Source: Bog-950 sp964631835
Lineage (GTDB): Bacteria; Bacteroidota; Bacteroidia; Chitinophagales; LD1
Reading direction: 5' to 3'
NCBI GenBank assembly: GCA_964631835.1
Contig: CAZWAD010000010.1
Coordinates: forward strand, 1-64,000
DNA: 64,000 nt
The notes under the pieces are model-generated. The model did no database searches, was not told the DNA's origin, and saw only the letters and a program-made list of their open reading frames with translations. Shown here in pieces: positions 9,466 through 18,531 of this stretch; within the stretch, counting starts at the first letter, position 1; each line of letters starts with the position of its first letter. The position numbers and the translations under genes are program-made.

Positions 9466-10323
9466 ATGGATATTATACAGAAGGGCCGCGAGAAATGGTA
9501 CAGTAAATTGTTCCGAATCCTCAATTCTGCCATTTGTTTTTCCATTGCATATATAGTGGTTACCTACTCCTCGTGGTTTGTGATGGGCCTTGTGGGCAAG
9601 CTGTTTAAATTTAACTCATTTGTTTATTACTACGGCATTAAATATATGCTTAACGGGCAGGAGTGGACCACGTTAAAGGTTACGGCTATCTATTCAGTTG
9701 CTCCGTTCTTCGCCCTTTTTTTCGGTATCCTGAGTTTCTATCTTTTTGACAAGCTGAAAAAAATCAGGATTCTCCTTAACCTGTTTTTCCTGTGGGGATT
9801 TGTAATAGGCACTTCAGTTTTCTGTGCACAGGGGATAATTATGTCATTAGGAATAGGTGAATATTTGTCGCCTTTCTACCAAAACTTTACGGTAGTAATG
9901 GCCTGGTGGCATATTCCCGCACCGGTGGTTTACCTGCTTACTATTCCGTTTATGATATTGCTCGCGTATTTTGCAACAAATTACGCACGCCCTTTTCTCC
10001 TTTTTGCATATTCATATTCCAAAGTCATGAGCGAGAGCAAGAGGAAACGATATTTCATTGAAACTGCGTTTGTGCCTTTTATCATCGGAACATTGATAGT
10101 AACAGGTGTAACTTACCCGATGAATATTTTTGTTCATGCTGTACATATTTTTGCGATTGGTGCAGCCCTGGTAATAAGTTGGCTGGCACTTACCTACCGC
10201 GATGTTCAGCGCGATGATATTTTAAGATATTCCTCTCTTCAGGATTTGAGCGCGGTATTTCTCGCCATACTCTTCATGCTTGTTTTAGCGGTGGTTGTGG
10301 GCTGGAAAGGAGTGAATTTGTAG
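9466..10323 (+). CDS. Multi-pass membrane protein, function unknown
   Basis: A 285-aa protein with about seven to eight hydrophobic segments (roughly 17-45, 65-88, 97-125, 130-170, 195-240 and 250-280). I recognise no catalytic motif. It directly follows gldB and may share its transcript, so a role in envelope or motility functions is possible but unproven. It is convergent with ppa, 9 nt apart. Confidence 0.7.
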   Translation: MDIIQKGREKWYSKLFRILNSAICFSIAYIVVTYSSWFVMGLVGKLFKFNSFVYYYGIKYMLNGQEWTTLKVTAIYSVAPFFALFFGILSFYLFDKLKKIRILLNLFFLWGFVIGTSVFCAQGIIMSLGIGEYLSPFYQNFTVVMAWWHIPAPVVYLLTIPFMILLAYFATNYARPFLLFAYSYSKVMSESKRKRYFIETAFVPFIIGTLIVTGVTYPMNIFVHAVHIFAIGAALVISWLALTYRDVQRDDILRYSSLQDLSAVFLAILFMLVLAVVVGWKGVNL

Positions 10324-10332
10324 AGGGTTTTT

Positions 10333-10959
10333 TCACTTATCCTTGAACCGCGCCCTGTAATCTCCGGAACTTCGGCTGATTACTTCCATCGCTTCTTCTC
10401 TCCCGTAAACAGAAGCTATCTCTACTTTCCGCTTACCGGCCAAACCGGGCATATCTTTATAAGTCAGAAAGTAATGCTTCAGCCGGTTAATGATGGATTC
10501 ATCCAATTCGCTGAGTTCTTTTATTCTTCCATAAACCGCATCGTTTTTCATTACCGCAATAATTTTGTCGTCTGCTTCGCTGCGGTCAATCATTCTGAAA
10601 CCGCCTACCGGAATTGCCTGCACTAAAATCCCTCCGTGCTGAATGTTCTTTTCTGTAAGCACCAGAATATCGAGCGGGTCTTGGTCGCCTTTGATGTTCC
10701 TTCCTCCTGTTTTTCCCATGCAAAACTCTGCCACCTGTTCATCGCAAAGGGTTTGAGGAATAAAACCATACATAGCGGGAACAATATTGGAGTACAACTG
10801 CGGGCGGTCAACTTTCAGCCAGCCGCTGTGCTTGTCAATTTCGTATTTAACGGTATCGGTCGGAACTATTTCAATAAATGCGGTAACTGTTTCCGGAAAA
10901 TTTTCTCCCGGTTCAATTCCATGCCAGGGATGCAGCTTATACTTGTCGGCTTTCTTCAT
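10333..10959 (-). CDS. ppa: Soluble inorganic pyrophosphatase (family I)
   Basis: A 208-aa cytoplasmic enzyme hydrolysing pyrophosphate. The signature DQDPLD (residues 92-97) carries the metal-binding aspartates, and the EADDKI stretch at about 128-133 completes the active site. It starts one nucleotide after the stop of the DinB-like gene, indicating an operon of two genes transcribed leftward. Confidence 0.93.
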   Translation of the reverse strand: MKKADKYKLHPWHGIEPGENFPETVTAFIEIVPTDTVKYEIDKHSGWLKVDRPQLYSNIVPAMYGFIPQTLCDEQVAEFCMGKTGGRNIKGDQDPLDILVLTEKNIQHGGILVQAIPVGGFRMIDRSEADDKIIAVMKNDAVYGRIKELSELDESIINRLKHYFLTYKDMPGLAGKRKVEIASVYGREEAMEVISRSSGDYRARFKDK

Positions 10960-10960
10960 A

Positions 10961-11425
10961 TTATTTTTTCAGCAGGCTTATTTGAGCAGAATGATAAATA
11001 TCGTGATGAACATAGCCGTGAACAAGCACATACCAGTTGAATTTCTTTCCCGGTACGAGTTCTTCGAGTTTTGCTTCGGAGAAATTTTCAAATGCATTTA
11101 CGATTTCGTTTTGATTCTTTTCGATTTCCGCAAGCAGGTTCAGCCAGTTTAGTTCGCTGTGTTCGTATTGTGTTATCCAGTCGGTTTCCGAATTCAGTTC
11201 AACCGAGTAATCGGTGCTTCCGTTCAAATATTCCAGTACAAACCTGCGCCAGCAGAGCATGTGGCTTACCAGTTCATAAATGTTGTGCGCGCTCCATGCG
11301 GGTTTGTGAAAAGCTTTCTCCCAGGTTATTCCTTCCAGGATTTCTTTCAGGTTGCCTCCATGCCACATGGGTCCATCCCAGTTGCGCTTAAGGAGTTTGG
11401 TGATGCGTGCTGTTTCGGTACTCAT
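10961..11425 (-). CDS. DinB-superfamily putative metal-binding protein
   Basis: A 154-aa four-helix protein resembling the DinB/YfiT superfamily. The expected metal-ligand histidines are visible: H55 in the second helix (ELVSHMLCW) and H141/H145 in HHDIYHSAQI. Many members are thiol transferases or hydrolases using bacillithiol-like cofactors, but this one cannot be assigned. It is the first gene of a pair with ppa and is divergent from serC with only 26 nt between the starts. Confidence 0.75.
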   Translation of the reverse strand: MSTETARITKLLKRNWDGPMWHGGNLKEILEGITWEKAFHKPAWSAHNIYELVSHMLCWRRFVLEYLNGSTDYSVELNSETDWITQYEHSELNWLNLLAEIEKNQNEIVNAFENFSEAKLEELVPGKKFNWYVLVHGYVHHDIYHSAQISLLKK

Positions 11426-11451
11426 AAACTTTGGTTTTTTATGTTTGCGAT

Positions 11452-12603
11452 ATGAAGAAAATAAATTTTTACAGCGGTCCGGCCATTCTTCCCGAAGAAG
11501 TTATACAACAGGCACAGGAAGCGCTGAAAGATTTTGCAGGAACCGGTATCGGGATTTTGGAAATTTCGCACCGCAGTAAGGAGTTTGTGAAGGTGATGGA
11601 AGAAGCGCGCGCTCTGGTGCGCGAGCTGATGCAGCTGAATGCCGACCGCGAAGTGTTGTTTTTGCAGGGTGGCGGCTCTACCCAGTTTGCGCTGGTGCCC
11701 ATGAACCTGCTGAACGAAGACGAAACTGCCGCTTACATGGACACCGGCCAGTGGGCGCATAATGCCATGGAAGAGGCGAAGGTGTTTGGGAATGTTCACG
11801 TGGCTTGTTCTTCGAGGGAAACAAACTACAATTTCATTCCTAAGGAATTGGATTTGGATATAATGACGGAGGACGGAAGACCGAAGACGGATGCAGAACC
11901 TTCACCGGTCACCGGTCACCGGTCATCGGTCAATCGCCAGGTGAAATACTTACATCTTACCACCAACAACACCGTTTACGGAACTCAGCTTCGCAGCGAT
12001 TTCTTTCCTCCGGTTACTTCAAAATATTCTGTTGTTGCCGACATGAGCAGCGATATCTTTTCGCAGCAAATGGATTACAACCAGTTTGATTTGATTTATG
12101 CTGCTGCACAAAAAAACATGGGGCCAGCGGGCACCACTCTCGTTGTGGTGAACAAGAATATCCTCGGAACAGTGAAGCGGAAGATTCCGAAAATATTCGA
12201 CTACCAGGCACATATAAAGAAAGACAGCATGTACCACACCCCATCGGTTTTTGCGGTGTATGTTACTTACCTCACTTTGCAGTGGATTAAGAAAAACGGG
12301 GTAAAGAACCTGGAAGAAACAAACAACCGCAAGGCAAAAAAGCTGTATGATGCCATTGATGCCAGCAGCCTTTTTAAAGGAAGCGTGGCGCGCGAAGACC
12401 GCTCGCTGATGAACGTTTGCTTTGCCGCAACCGATAAAACCCTCGAAGAGAAGTTTATTGACTTTGCCGCCCGGCAAGGCATTACCGGCATTAAAGGCTA
12501 CCGCACCGTTGGCGGTTTCCGTGTTTCGCTATATAACGCCATGAGTGAAGCCGGAGTGGCTACAATCGTGGAAGCCATGAAAGAGTTTGAGAGAAAGGGA
12601 TAA
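11452..12603 (+). CDS. serC: Phosphoserine aminotransferase SerC
   Basis: A PLP-dependent class V aminotransferase of 383 aa converting 3-phosphohydroxypyruvate and glutamate to phosphoserine. It opens with INFYSGPAILP and carries the PLP lysine K221 in AAQKNMGPAGT. The family normally runs about 360 aa; the extra length is mainly an insert at about residues 138-162 encoded by two blocks of 7-nt repeats. The insert lies just before the TTNNTVYGTQ substrate-binding stretch. I chose the ATG at 11452 over the upstream TTG at 11431. Confidence 0.95.
   Translation: MKKINFYSGPAILPEEVIQQAQEALKDFAGTGIGILEISHRSKEFVKVMEEARALVRELMQLNADREVLFLQGGGSTQFALVPMNLLNEDETAAYMDTGQWAHNAMEEAKVFGNVHVACSSRETNYNFIPKELDLDIMTEDGRPKTDAEPSPVTGHRSSVNRQVKYLHLTTNNTVYGTQLRSDFFPPVTSKYSVVADMSSDIFSQQMDYNQFDLIYAAAQKNMGPAGTTLVVVNKNILGTVKRKIPKIFDYQAHIKKDSMYHTPSVFAVYVTYLTLQWIKKNGVKNLEETNNRKAKKLYDAIDASSLFKGSVAREDRSLMNVCFAATDKTLEEKFIDFAARQGITGIKGYRTVGGFRVSLYNAMSEAGVATIVEAMKEFERKG
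11863..11937. repeat. Two adjacent 7-nt repeat blocks inside serC
   Basis: The first block (11863-11890) has four degenerate heptamers related to ATGACGG/AAGACGG. The second (11903-11930) has three copies of CACCGGT and one CATCGGT. Together they encode an extra segment with no counterpart in ordinary SerC proteins. The open frame is kept. Confidence 0.85.
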
Positions 12604-12640
12604 AGAAAATTGCGGCTGCTTGTCGGGCTCGTTACCGCAT

Positions 12641-12865
12641 TAGTTTTAATGAACAACCTTCCGGTTTTGATGAAAGAGCTCACTGTTTTAATGATACCGG
12701 CCTCAGTTTTTAACGATGCTCCCTTTAGTTTTAATCATGCTCCTTTTAGTTTTAATCATGCTCCGGGTAGTTTTGGCTAAGCTGCCTGTAGTTTTGACCG
12801 TCCTCCTCTCTGTTTTGGTCAACGACCTCTTAGTTTTGATGATTGATTTTATCGAAAAACCCCAT
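12641..12865 (-). repeat. 21-nt tandem repeat array 2 (about 10 units)
   Basis: Units anchored on GTTTT(A/G)A begin at 12643, 12664, 12685, 12706, 12728, 12749, 12770, 12791, 12812 and 12833. The spacing is 21 nt except for one 22-nt step caused by an extra T. The tails vary; two contain ATCATGCTCC, which nearly matches a unit of array 5. The array is listed on the minus strand because the flanking motif ATGGGGTTTTTCG (12853-12865) and AAACCTC (rc of 12891-12899) lie on that side, as they do beside array 5. No product is recognisable in the open frames. Confidence 0.88.
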
Positions 12866-12935
12866 TTTTCAGCAAAAACACGCAAAAATTGAGGTTTTCA
12901 ACCTGTTTGTGGTTAAGCGCCCCGCCCCGGGCAGC

Positions 12936-13155
12936 CAGCCTTTTAATATGAGCAAGTGTTTAAGCAAAAATGCATTTCACGCAGAGAACGCAGAGGAGCA
13001 GAGATAAACAAAGAAGGGAATTGCATTGCATTTCTCTGCGGACTCTGTTCCTCTGTTTAACTCCCTGCCCGTCCGGTCAGGCGGGTGCGTGAAACAGGAT
13101 TCTCAAAAAAGATAGCAAGGTAAGCAGCAAGCTTTTTTAATATGAGCAAGCGTTG
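12936..13155. repeat. Intergenic element with direct and inverted repeats
   Basis: Two direct copies of TTTTAATATGAGCAAG (about 12939-12954 and 13134-13149) flank a segment holding an imperfect inverted repeat, CAGAGGAGCAGAG (12991-13003) against CTCTGTTCCTCTG (13043-13055). It resembles the 'cagag' intergenic repeats also present at 45783 and 46849. No coding potential was seen. It may be a degraded mobile or structural element. Confidence 0.5.
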
Positions 13156-13229
13156 TATAAAAAAATTCGCGGGATGAGGGAAGAAAGTTAAGTGCAAAAG
13201 AAAAAGAGAGGCTCTTCCAAGGGTTACTC

Positions 13230-13733
13230 TTACATATTCCATTTATATAGCTCTTTTTCTTTTATCCATTTACTATCTGTCCTCTTTAATATAACAACCA
13301 TACCACCTAAAGTTTTTCCCCCGCAATACTTACCAATACTCATCAAAGCCCGACTTGAATCTTTTGATAATAAAGGATATGAAAGACTGTACCCTATGCA
13401 CGAATCACAAGTATTGTCGATTACGGCACTTGCATATGAATTATTAGCTGTGTCAATGAAGAAAAGTTTATTGGAATCAATTGACTTTACTTCCCAATCA
13501 GCTAATTGCTTATTGAGAAATATTGTGTCATCATCAAAAAGTTCTTTGCGAATAAGTTTGGGGGCATAAAAGGGTTCATGAAGTTTAATACACACAAACG
13601 CAGGGGACAAGGTATCAACCTGAATAGAGGCATTTAAGACATCATAAATAAGCTTATTATTTCTTTCGTTTTTCAAATTACTGCGGCATGAAACAAATAC
13701 AAAAAGCAACGACAGATAAAATAACTTATTCAT
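13230..13733 (-). CDS. Small putative lipoprotein, function unknown
   Basis: A 167-aa protein with a short signal sequence and lipobox FVSC (Cys16), so it is probably lipid-anchored in the envelope. The body has a CDSC pair near residues 110-113 and no domain that I recognise. It reads away from the ABC exporter and is more AT-rich than its neighbours, which hints at accessory origin. Confidence 0.6.
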   Translation of the reverse strand: MNKLFYLSLLFVFVSCRSNLKNERNNKLIYDVLNASIQVDTLSPAFVCIKLHEPFYAPKLIRKELFDDDTIFLNKQLADWEVKSIDSNKLFFIDTANNSYASAVIDNTCDSCIGYSLSYPLLSKDSSRALMSIGKYCGGKTLGGMVVILKRTDSKWIKEKELYKWNM

Positions 13734-13767
13734 TTATTTAAGATGCAATTAGTCCGATAATACACAC

Positions 13768-15567
13768 CTACTCCACCCCCACCTGCTGCTTCACAAACTG
13801 CATGTCATACAGCTTGCGGTAGTAGCCGTTTTTGGCGAGCAGTTGGCTGTGGGTGCCGAACTCTTTCACTTCGCCTTTGTCGAGCACTAATATTTTGTGT
13901 GCATTGCGAATGGTGGAAAGCCGGTGGGCAATTACAATGGAGGTTCTGCCTTTCACCAGCGTTTCAATGGCGTGCTGGATGAGCTGCTCGCTTTCGGTAT
14001 CAATAGAAGATGTGGCTTCGTCCAGAATAAGGATACCGGGGTTGTAAACCAGCGCGCGCACAAACGAAATAAGCTGGCGCTGCCCCATGCTGAGCGTAGC
14101 CCCGCGCTCCCTCACCCGGTAATCGTAGCCGCCCGGCAGCCGCGAAATAAAGTTGTGCGCACCTACAAGCTTTGCCGCGCGCATTACTTCCTCGTGCGAA
14201 ATGTTTTCGTTGCGCAGGGTAATGTTTTCGTACACGCTTCCGGCAAAAAGAAAAACATCCTGCAGCACCACGCTCATCTTTGTGCGCAGTGCCGACAGTT
14301 CATAATCTTTAATATCCACCCCATCTATTTTGATACTGCCGCGGCTGATATCGTAGAAGCGGCCGAGTAAGTTAATGGTTGAGGTTTTGCCCGAGCCGGT
14401 AGCGCCTACAATTGCCAGTGTTTCGCCTGCCTTTACTTCAAACGATACATCTTTCAGCACCGAATCATCGCCATTGTAAGCAAACCAAACATTCTGAAAA
14501 GAAATTCTGCCTTCGATGGTTTCGGGAGCGTGCTTACCCTTGTTGGGAATAGACTCATCTTTATCCAGCAGTTTGAAAACGCGCTCAGCCGCCACAATAC
14601 CGCGCTGAATTACATTCACCTTATCGGCAATAAACCGCAGCGGGCGGAACATCATGGTAATCAGGAGAAGAAATCCGGATATGATTCCCACGCCCCGGAT
14701 GTCGAGCGGGTTGTTGTTGAAAGCGCTTCCGCTGATAATTTCGTGCGATGCCATCCACACCATGCAGCCTATGGCAATAGCCACACACACTTCCACCGCA
14801 GGAAAAAACAGCGAGTAATACCAGATACCTTTTATCAGTGCATCGCGCAGCGCTGAATTGATTTCGACAAACTTTTTCTTTTCCTTTTCCTCTACATTAA
14901 AAATCTGGATAATCCGCATACCGGTTATGCGCTCCTGCAAAAAAGCATTGAGGCGCGCTATCTGCGTACGCTCTTTCTGGAATGATTTCTTCACTCCCTC
15001 CTGAAACCAGCGCGTGAACCAAAGGAGCAAAGGCATTACGGCTAAGGTAGCCAGCGCTACTTTCCAGTTAACGTAAAGCATGGCGGCAAAAACAGCAAGT
15101 ATGGCGAGTATATCGGCAAAGATGCTGATGAGCCCTTCGCTGAAAGTATCGTTAATGGCTTCAATGTCGGTGATGGTGCGCGTGGTGGAGGTGCCGATGG
15201 GTGTAGTGTCGAAATATTTCAGCCGCGAATGAACGATGTGGTTGTAAACGCGCAGGCGCATGTCTTTTACAATACTCTGCCCCAGCCATGCGGTGATGTA
15301 ATTGAAAAAATAACGCAGGACTGATTCGGTAATCAGCAGAATCATCATCCACATCACCGCCCGTTTCAATCCTTCAAAGTCGAAATGCTCGGCTGTGATG
15401 TAGTGGTCGGTAGCGTAAATAATAATAAGCGGTCTGCCGATGGAAAGCAGCGCCAGCACCATAGACATAACGATAGAACCATAGAAGACTACTTTGTAGG
15501 GGTCTGCCAGGCGGATAATCCGTTCAAGTAAATTGAAATCGAGAAGCGGCTTTCGGGGTTCGGACAT
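13768..15567 (-). CDS. ABC exporter, fused permease and ATPase (MsbA-like)
   Basis: A 599-aa half-transporter with an N-terminal six-helix transmembrane domain (about 25-325) and a C-terminal ATPase. The ATPase has Walker A GATGSGKTS (about 388-396), signature LSMGQRQ (about 490-497), Walker B ILILDEATS and the H-loop histidine in IAHRLST. It would export lipids, drugs or peptides as a dimer; the substrate is unknown. The ATG at 15567 is preferred to a GTG at 15609, which lies inside an inverted repeat (GAATGTGAG / CTCACATTC, about 15584-15650). Confidence 0.92.
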   Translation of the reverse strand: MSEPRKPLLDFNLLERIIRLADPYKVVFYGSIVMSMVLALLSIGRPLIIIYATDHYITAEHFDFEGLKRAVMWMMILLITESVLRYFFNYITAWLGQSIVKDMRLRVYNHIVHSRLKYFDTTPIGTSTTRTITDIEAINDTFSEGLISIFADILAILAVFAAMLYVNWKVALATLAVMPLLLWFTRWFQEGVKKSFQKERTQIARLNAFLQERITGMRIIQIFNVEEKEKKKFVEINSALRDALIKGIWYYSLFFPAVEVCVAIAIGCMVWMASHEIISGSAFNNNPLDIRGVGIISGFLLLITMMFRPLRFIADKVNVIQRGIVAAERVFKLLDKDESIPNKGKHAPETIEGRISFQNVWFAYNGDDSVLKDVSFEVKAGETLAIVGATGSGKTSTINLLGRFYDISRGSIKIDGVDIKDYELSALRTKMSVVLQDVFLFAGSVYENITLRNENISHEEVMRAAKLVGAHNFISRLPGGYDYRVRERGATLSMGQRQLISFVRALVYNPGILILDEATSSIDTESEQLIQHAIETLVKGRTSIVIAHRLSTIRNAHKILVLDKGEVKEFGTHSQLLAKNGYYRKLYDMQFVKQQVGVE

Positions 15568-15690
15568 CGGGGGCGAAAGTAATGTTAGAATGTGAGAATG
15601 TGAGGACACAAGCGTGAAATCATTCCTCCCATTCTCACATTCCTCACAATAATTAGATTTGCCCTCCGTTAAAGGGAACTATAAAATAAA

Positions 15691-16491
15691 ATGATGCGGA
15701 AATTTCTGACGGTTGCTTTTCTTCTTATTGCCTGTGCGGCTTTTGCTTCGGAAACCGATTCGGTGACAATCGTGAAAAAGAAAAAAGAAACGAGTGCCGA
15801 ACAGCAGGCGCTGAGAGAAGCGAGGGCTAAGCGCAAGGCGGAAATTGAAAAGAAGTTCCAGAAGTTTTCGAAAGACCGCTTTGCTGTTGATTTATTAGGA
15901 ACCAACTGGATTTACAAAGGCAGCGACCCGCGCATGAACGGGCTGCAGACCAAATGGTGGAGCCGCGGCATCAATGTTTATTTTTACTGGGATTTCCGCA
16001 TTAAGAAGTCGCGCGTAAGTTTTGCGCCCGGCATTGGTTATAGCTGCGCCAACATTTACAGCCGCCACGGACTGTGGGAAGATTCAACCGGCACCAGTTT
16101 TCGCCCGCTTACCGAAATAAACTCCGGTGTTGCCGAAAGCAGCTACAAGGTAAACAAGGTAACGCTTCAGTATGTAGATATTCCCCTGGAGCTGCGCATA
16201 CGCACCAACCCCGATAAGTTCAACAACTGCTTTAAGTTTGCCATTGGCTTTAAAGCCGGTATCCGTGTAGATGCCCACACCAAGCAGAAAACCAAAATAG
16301 GCAATACGGTAAAGGTAGATGTAGAAAGGCGCTACCCTGATTTCAGCCTGTTCCACATGGGACCTACCTTCAGGTTTGGTTACAGCAGCTTTAACATTAC
16401 CGCTTACTACGGGGTGCTGAACGTTTTCAAAAAAGACCGCGGACCCAAAGCCAACGCATTTGCCGTGGGCATTTCGTTTAACGGGTTGTAA
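15691..16491 (+). CDS. Outer-membrane beta-barrel protein
   Basis: A 266-aa exported protein. The signal peptide (about 1-20, ending AAFASE) is followed by a highly charged helix (about 27-60, rich in K/E/R) and then by beta-barrel-like strands ending in AFAVGISFNGL. This fits the Bacteroidota porin-family beta-barrel group. It is the first of three small exported proteins transcribed rightward here. Function unknown. Confidence 0.7.
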   Translation: MMRKFLTVAFLLIACAAFASETDSVTIVKKKKETSAEQQALREARAKRKAEIEKKFQKFSKDRFAVDLLGTNWIYKGSDPRMNGLQTKWWSRGINVYFYWDFRIKKSRVSFAPGIGYSCANIYSRHGLWEDSTGTSFRPLTEINSGVAESSYKVNKVTLQYVDIPLELRIRTNPDKFNNCFKFAIGFKAGIRVDAHTKQKTKIGNTVKVDVERRYPDFSLFHMGPTFRFGYSSFNITAYYGVLNVFKKDRGPKANAFAVGISFNGL

Positions 16492-16540
16492 GAGGAATTT
16501 GAGAATTACAGAATGTGAGGATGGGAGAATTTAGTTCTTC

Positions 16541-16577
16541 CCGCCCGAGTTGGCGATAACACCTGCAACGGCAATAA
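16541..16577 (+). repeat. Dispersed intergenic repeat, copy 1 of 3
   Basis: A segment of about 36 nt beginning GCCCGAGTTGGC and ending GCAACGGCAATAAA. It is similar to segments at 17453-17488 and 18265-18300. All three copies lie downstream of consecutive exported-protein genes, in the same orientation. Confidence 0.55.
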
Positions 16578-16760
16578 ACGGACTGTAATAAGAGGAGTAT
16601 TTCCTTTTCTTATTTCTTTTCTCTACTTTCATTCTGCCTTACAAAAAATCTACCGCATGAATTTTTCTACGGCTGTACTCCTCTCCTCTTCTGTTTGTTT
16701 TCCTGCACTACCGGTTTGCGCACGCTCCAAAAAATTTTTTTTAACCTAAACCCAAGAGTT

Positions 16761-17438
16761 ATGAAAACTTCAACTTTAAAATCAGCAACCGCAACATTAA
16801 CCGTTTGCTTATTGATATTTCTTGCCTCACCGGTGGGTAACGTTTATGGGCAGTGGGCAGCTAAAGATGATGACCCGTATTGTCCGGGATTAATCACTGT
16901 TTTCGCCATCGGACAAGGCTCTACCCGAACTGCCGCTTTAGCGAACCTCAATGCCAATATCAATGATCAGATGAGTTTTATATGCGATTGGTTTAGCTGC
17001 TGGCCCAGCCCGCATCCATGCGTTCTGGTTAGTGCAACCCCGGCAGGCAAGGTCACCTTTACTCTTAGCAGAGATGCTACCCGCGTGAATGGTCAAAGAT
17101 GGACATACAGGCGCGATATGAACTATGATTGTCAATGTTCTGCTATAGCTAAAACTGATGAAACCAATTCAGTCCCTTCAGCGGTTTTATCACCGGGCAG
17201 CCTTCAGTTGTTTCCCAATCCCGCTACGGAGCAGTTTAGCTTCAGCACAGCCGGATACGAAGGACAGATGCAGCTTCGGGTGGTAAACATGATGGGGCAG
17301 GTGGTTATTGACGAGCTGATTGAACTTCGGGGAGAAACACTTTATTCGATTGACATTTCATCTCTCCCTGCCGGAATTTACCAGGTAAGCCTGAGCAACG
17401 GTTCGGTTTTTGAAACAGGAACATTCAGGAAAGAGTAA
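16761..17438 (+). CDS. Small secreted protein with T9SS type A sorting domain
   Basis: A 225-aa protein with a signal peptide (about 1-30) and a C-terminal sorting domain (about 148-225). The latter has the hallmarks LQLFPNPATEQFSF, RVVNMMGQVV and SLPAGIYQVSLS. The N-terminal cargo part (about 31-140) has a paired-cysteine pattern (DPYCPG, CDWFSCWPSPHPC, CQC) and is not recognised. The protein should cross the outer membrane by T9SS and be surface-attached or released. I chose the ATG at 16761 after CCCAAGAGTT; the frame stays open upstream but adds non-signal sequence. Confidence 0.8.
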   Translation: MKTSTLKSATATLTVCLLIFLASPVGNVYGQWAAKDDDPYCPGLITVFAIGQGSTRTAALANLNANINDQMSFICDWFSCWPSPHPCVLVSATPAGKVTFTLSRDATRVNGQRWTYRRDMNYDCQCSAIAKTDETNSVPSAVLSPGSLQLFPNPATEQFSFSTAGYEGQMQLRVVNMMGQVVIDELIELRGETLYSIDISSLPAGIYQVSLSNGSVFETGTFRKE

Positions 17439-17452
17439 GGTCAATTTCTTTT

Positions 17453-17488
17453 CGCCCGGGCTGCTAAAAACACCTGCCGGGGCAAAAT
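17453..17488 (+). repeat. Dispersed intergenic repeat, copy 2 of 3
   Basis: This segment begins CGCCCGGGCTGC and ends CCGGGGCAAAATTTC. It aligns with copies at 16541 and 18265 over about 36 nt, with scattered mismatches. Confidence 0.5.
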
Positions 17489-17556
17489 TTCTTTTACAGG
17501 TTTGCGTTAAGAAAGTAATCCCTCCCCAACCATTTCTTAACCTAAATTAATCAGTC

Positions 17557-18177
17557 ATGAAACAGATAACATGTGTATGTATCAGCGGCTTGTTTTTGCT
17601 GCTAATTGGCAGCATAGCCAGCGCACAGGAAGCCCAAACAGCCGTGCAGCAGGAAAATACCAGCGAGCGGGGCGGCTGGAACCAGGGGCGAAAAGGCATT
17701 TATTCATTCGGAATCGGAGGAACGCAGGTCATAGCCCTCGACAACGGGTTTTCGTACATTACCCGCCCGGGCTTATCGTTCAATTTTTCGGGCGAGTACC
17801 GTATTCACCGGTTTGTAGGCCTTGGTTTTCAAACCGGAATGAACATGTGGTTTTACCCGGCAATTATCCGCTATTACCCCGACTACTATGTGGTGGTTCG
17901 CAGTGCGCGCGTGGCTATAGGAATACCTATTGCCATTAAAACCAATATTCACATACTGGAAGCAGCCAACGTAGCCATTGCCGACCGGCTCGATGTTTAT
18001 GCCGGGCTGCACCTGGGCGGAGGCCCTGCATTTTATACCGGGCCCGGTGATAACATTTTTGGGTTTATACAGGTAGGTCCGCAGGCGGGTGTCAGGTACT
18101 GGGCTAACAGGCGCATTGCGGTATTTGGCGAAGTGGGCTGGGGCGCTACGTTTGCAAACGTAGGGCTTACCTTTTAG
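17557..18177 (+). CDS. Small outer-membrane beta-barrel protein
   Basis: A 206-aa exported protein with a signal peptide cleaved near GSIASAQ (about 24). It contains glycine- and aromatic-rich strands such as PGLSFNFSGEYRI and GVRYWANRRIAVFGEVGWGA, suggesting an eight-strand barrel. No specific family is recognised. Third in the rightward group of exported proteins. Confidence 0.7.
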   Translation: MKQITCVCISGLFLLLIGSIASAQEAQTAVQQENTSERGGWNQGRKGIYSFGIGGTQVIALDNGFSYITRPGLSFNFSGEYRIHRFVGLGFQTGMNMWFYPAIIRYYPDYYVVVRSARVAIGIPIAIKTNIHILEAANVAIADRLDVYAGLHLGGGPAFYTGPGDNIFGFIQVGPQAGVRYWANRRIAVFGEVGWGATFANVGLTF

Positions 18178-18209
18178 CCGGTAAGGATTTATTCAGTTTC
18201 CTTTTGTAA

Positions 18210-18257
18210 GCGCAGGTTACTTTTCGGCAGGCAGCAGCTTGTAAAAGTAACCTGCGC
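18210..18257 (+). terminator. Stem-loop after the 17557 gene
   Basis: A perfect 15-bp inverted repeat (18210-18224 and 18243-18257, starting GCGCAGGTTAC) with an 18-nt loop lies 33 nt after the stop. No strong T-run follows, only CTTTCT. It may be a transcript-end or RNA-stability structure rather than a classic rho-independent terminator. Confidence 0.55.
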
Positions 18258-18264
18258 CTTTCTA

Positions 18265-18300
18265 TGCCCGCGTTGGCAATAATACCGCCAGCGGCAAAAC
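18265..18300 (+). repeat. Dispersed intergenic repeat, copy 3 of 3
   Basis: This segment begins GCCCGCGTTGGC and ends CAGCGGCAAAACC. It aligns with the copies at 16541 and 17453. Confidence 0.5.
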
Positions 18301-18531
18301 CTCTTTTTATCTCCTCCCGACACCTCTGAATTAAGAGCAAGATGCTTGCAGCTAACACCTTCTTCCGCCCCAAAGCCCCGAAGCCTCAGTAATTCATTCC
18401 TGATTAAGACAATTTATACTGAAAAGTTCAATAAAACACCCCAGTCTCAGGCTTTTTCACCCCAAAGTGGCACTTAGTTGCCTAAAAGTAATAGGAAATA
18501 GCTTCTGGGGTAGTGTAAAATAGAGAAGGAA

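Noticed and set aside
13057..13242. Small minus-strand frame in the 12936-13155 element
   Set aside because: It overlaps inverted repeats and the lipoprotein gene end. The translation is not recognisable.
15584..15650. Rho-independent terminator upstream of the ABC exporter
   Set aside because: The GAATGTGAG/CTCACATTC inverted repeat lies between divergent starts and is built from short degenerate repeats, with no T-run.
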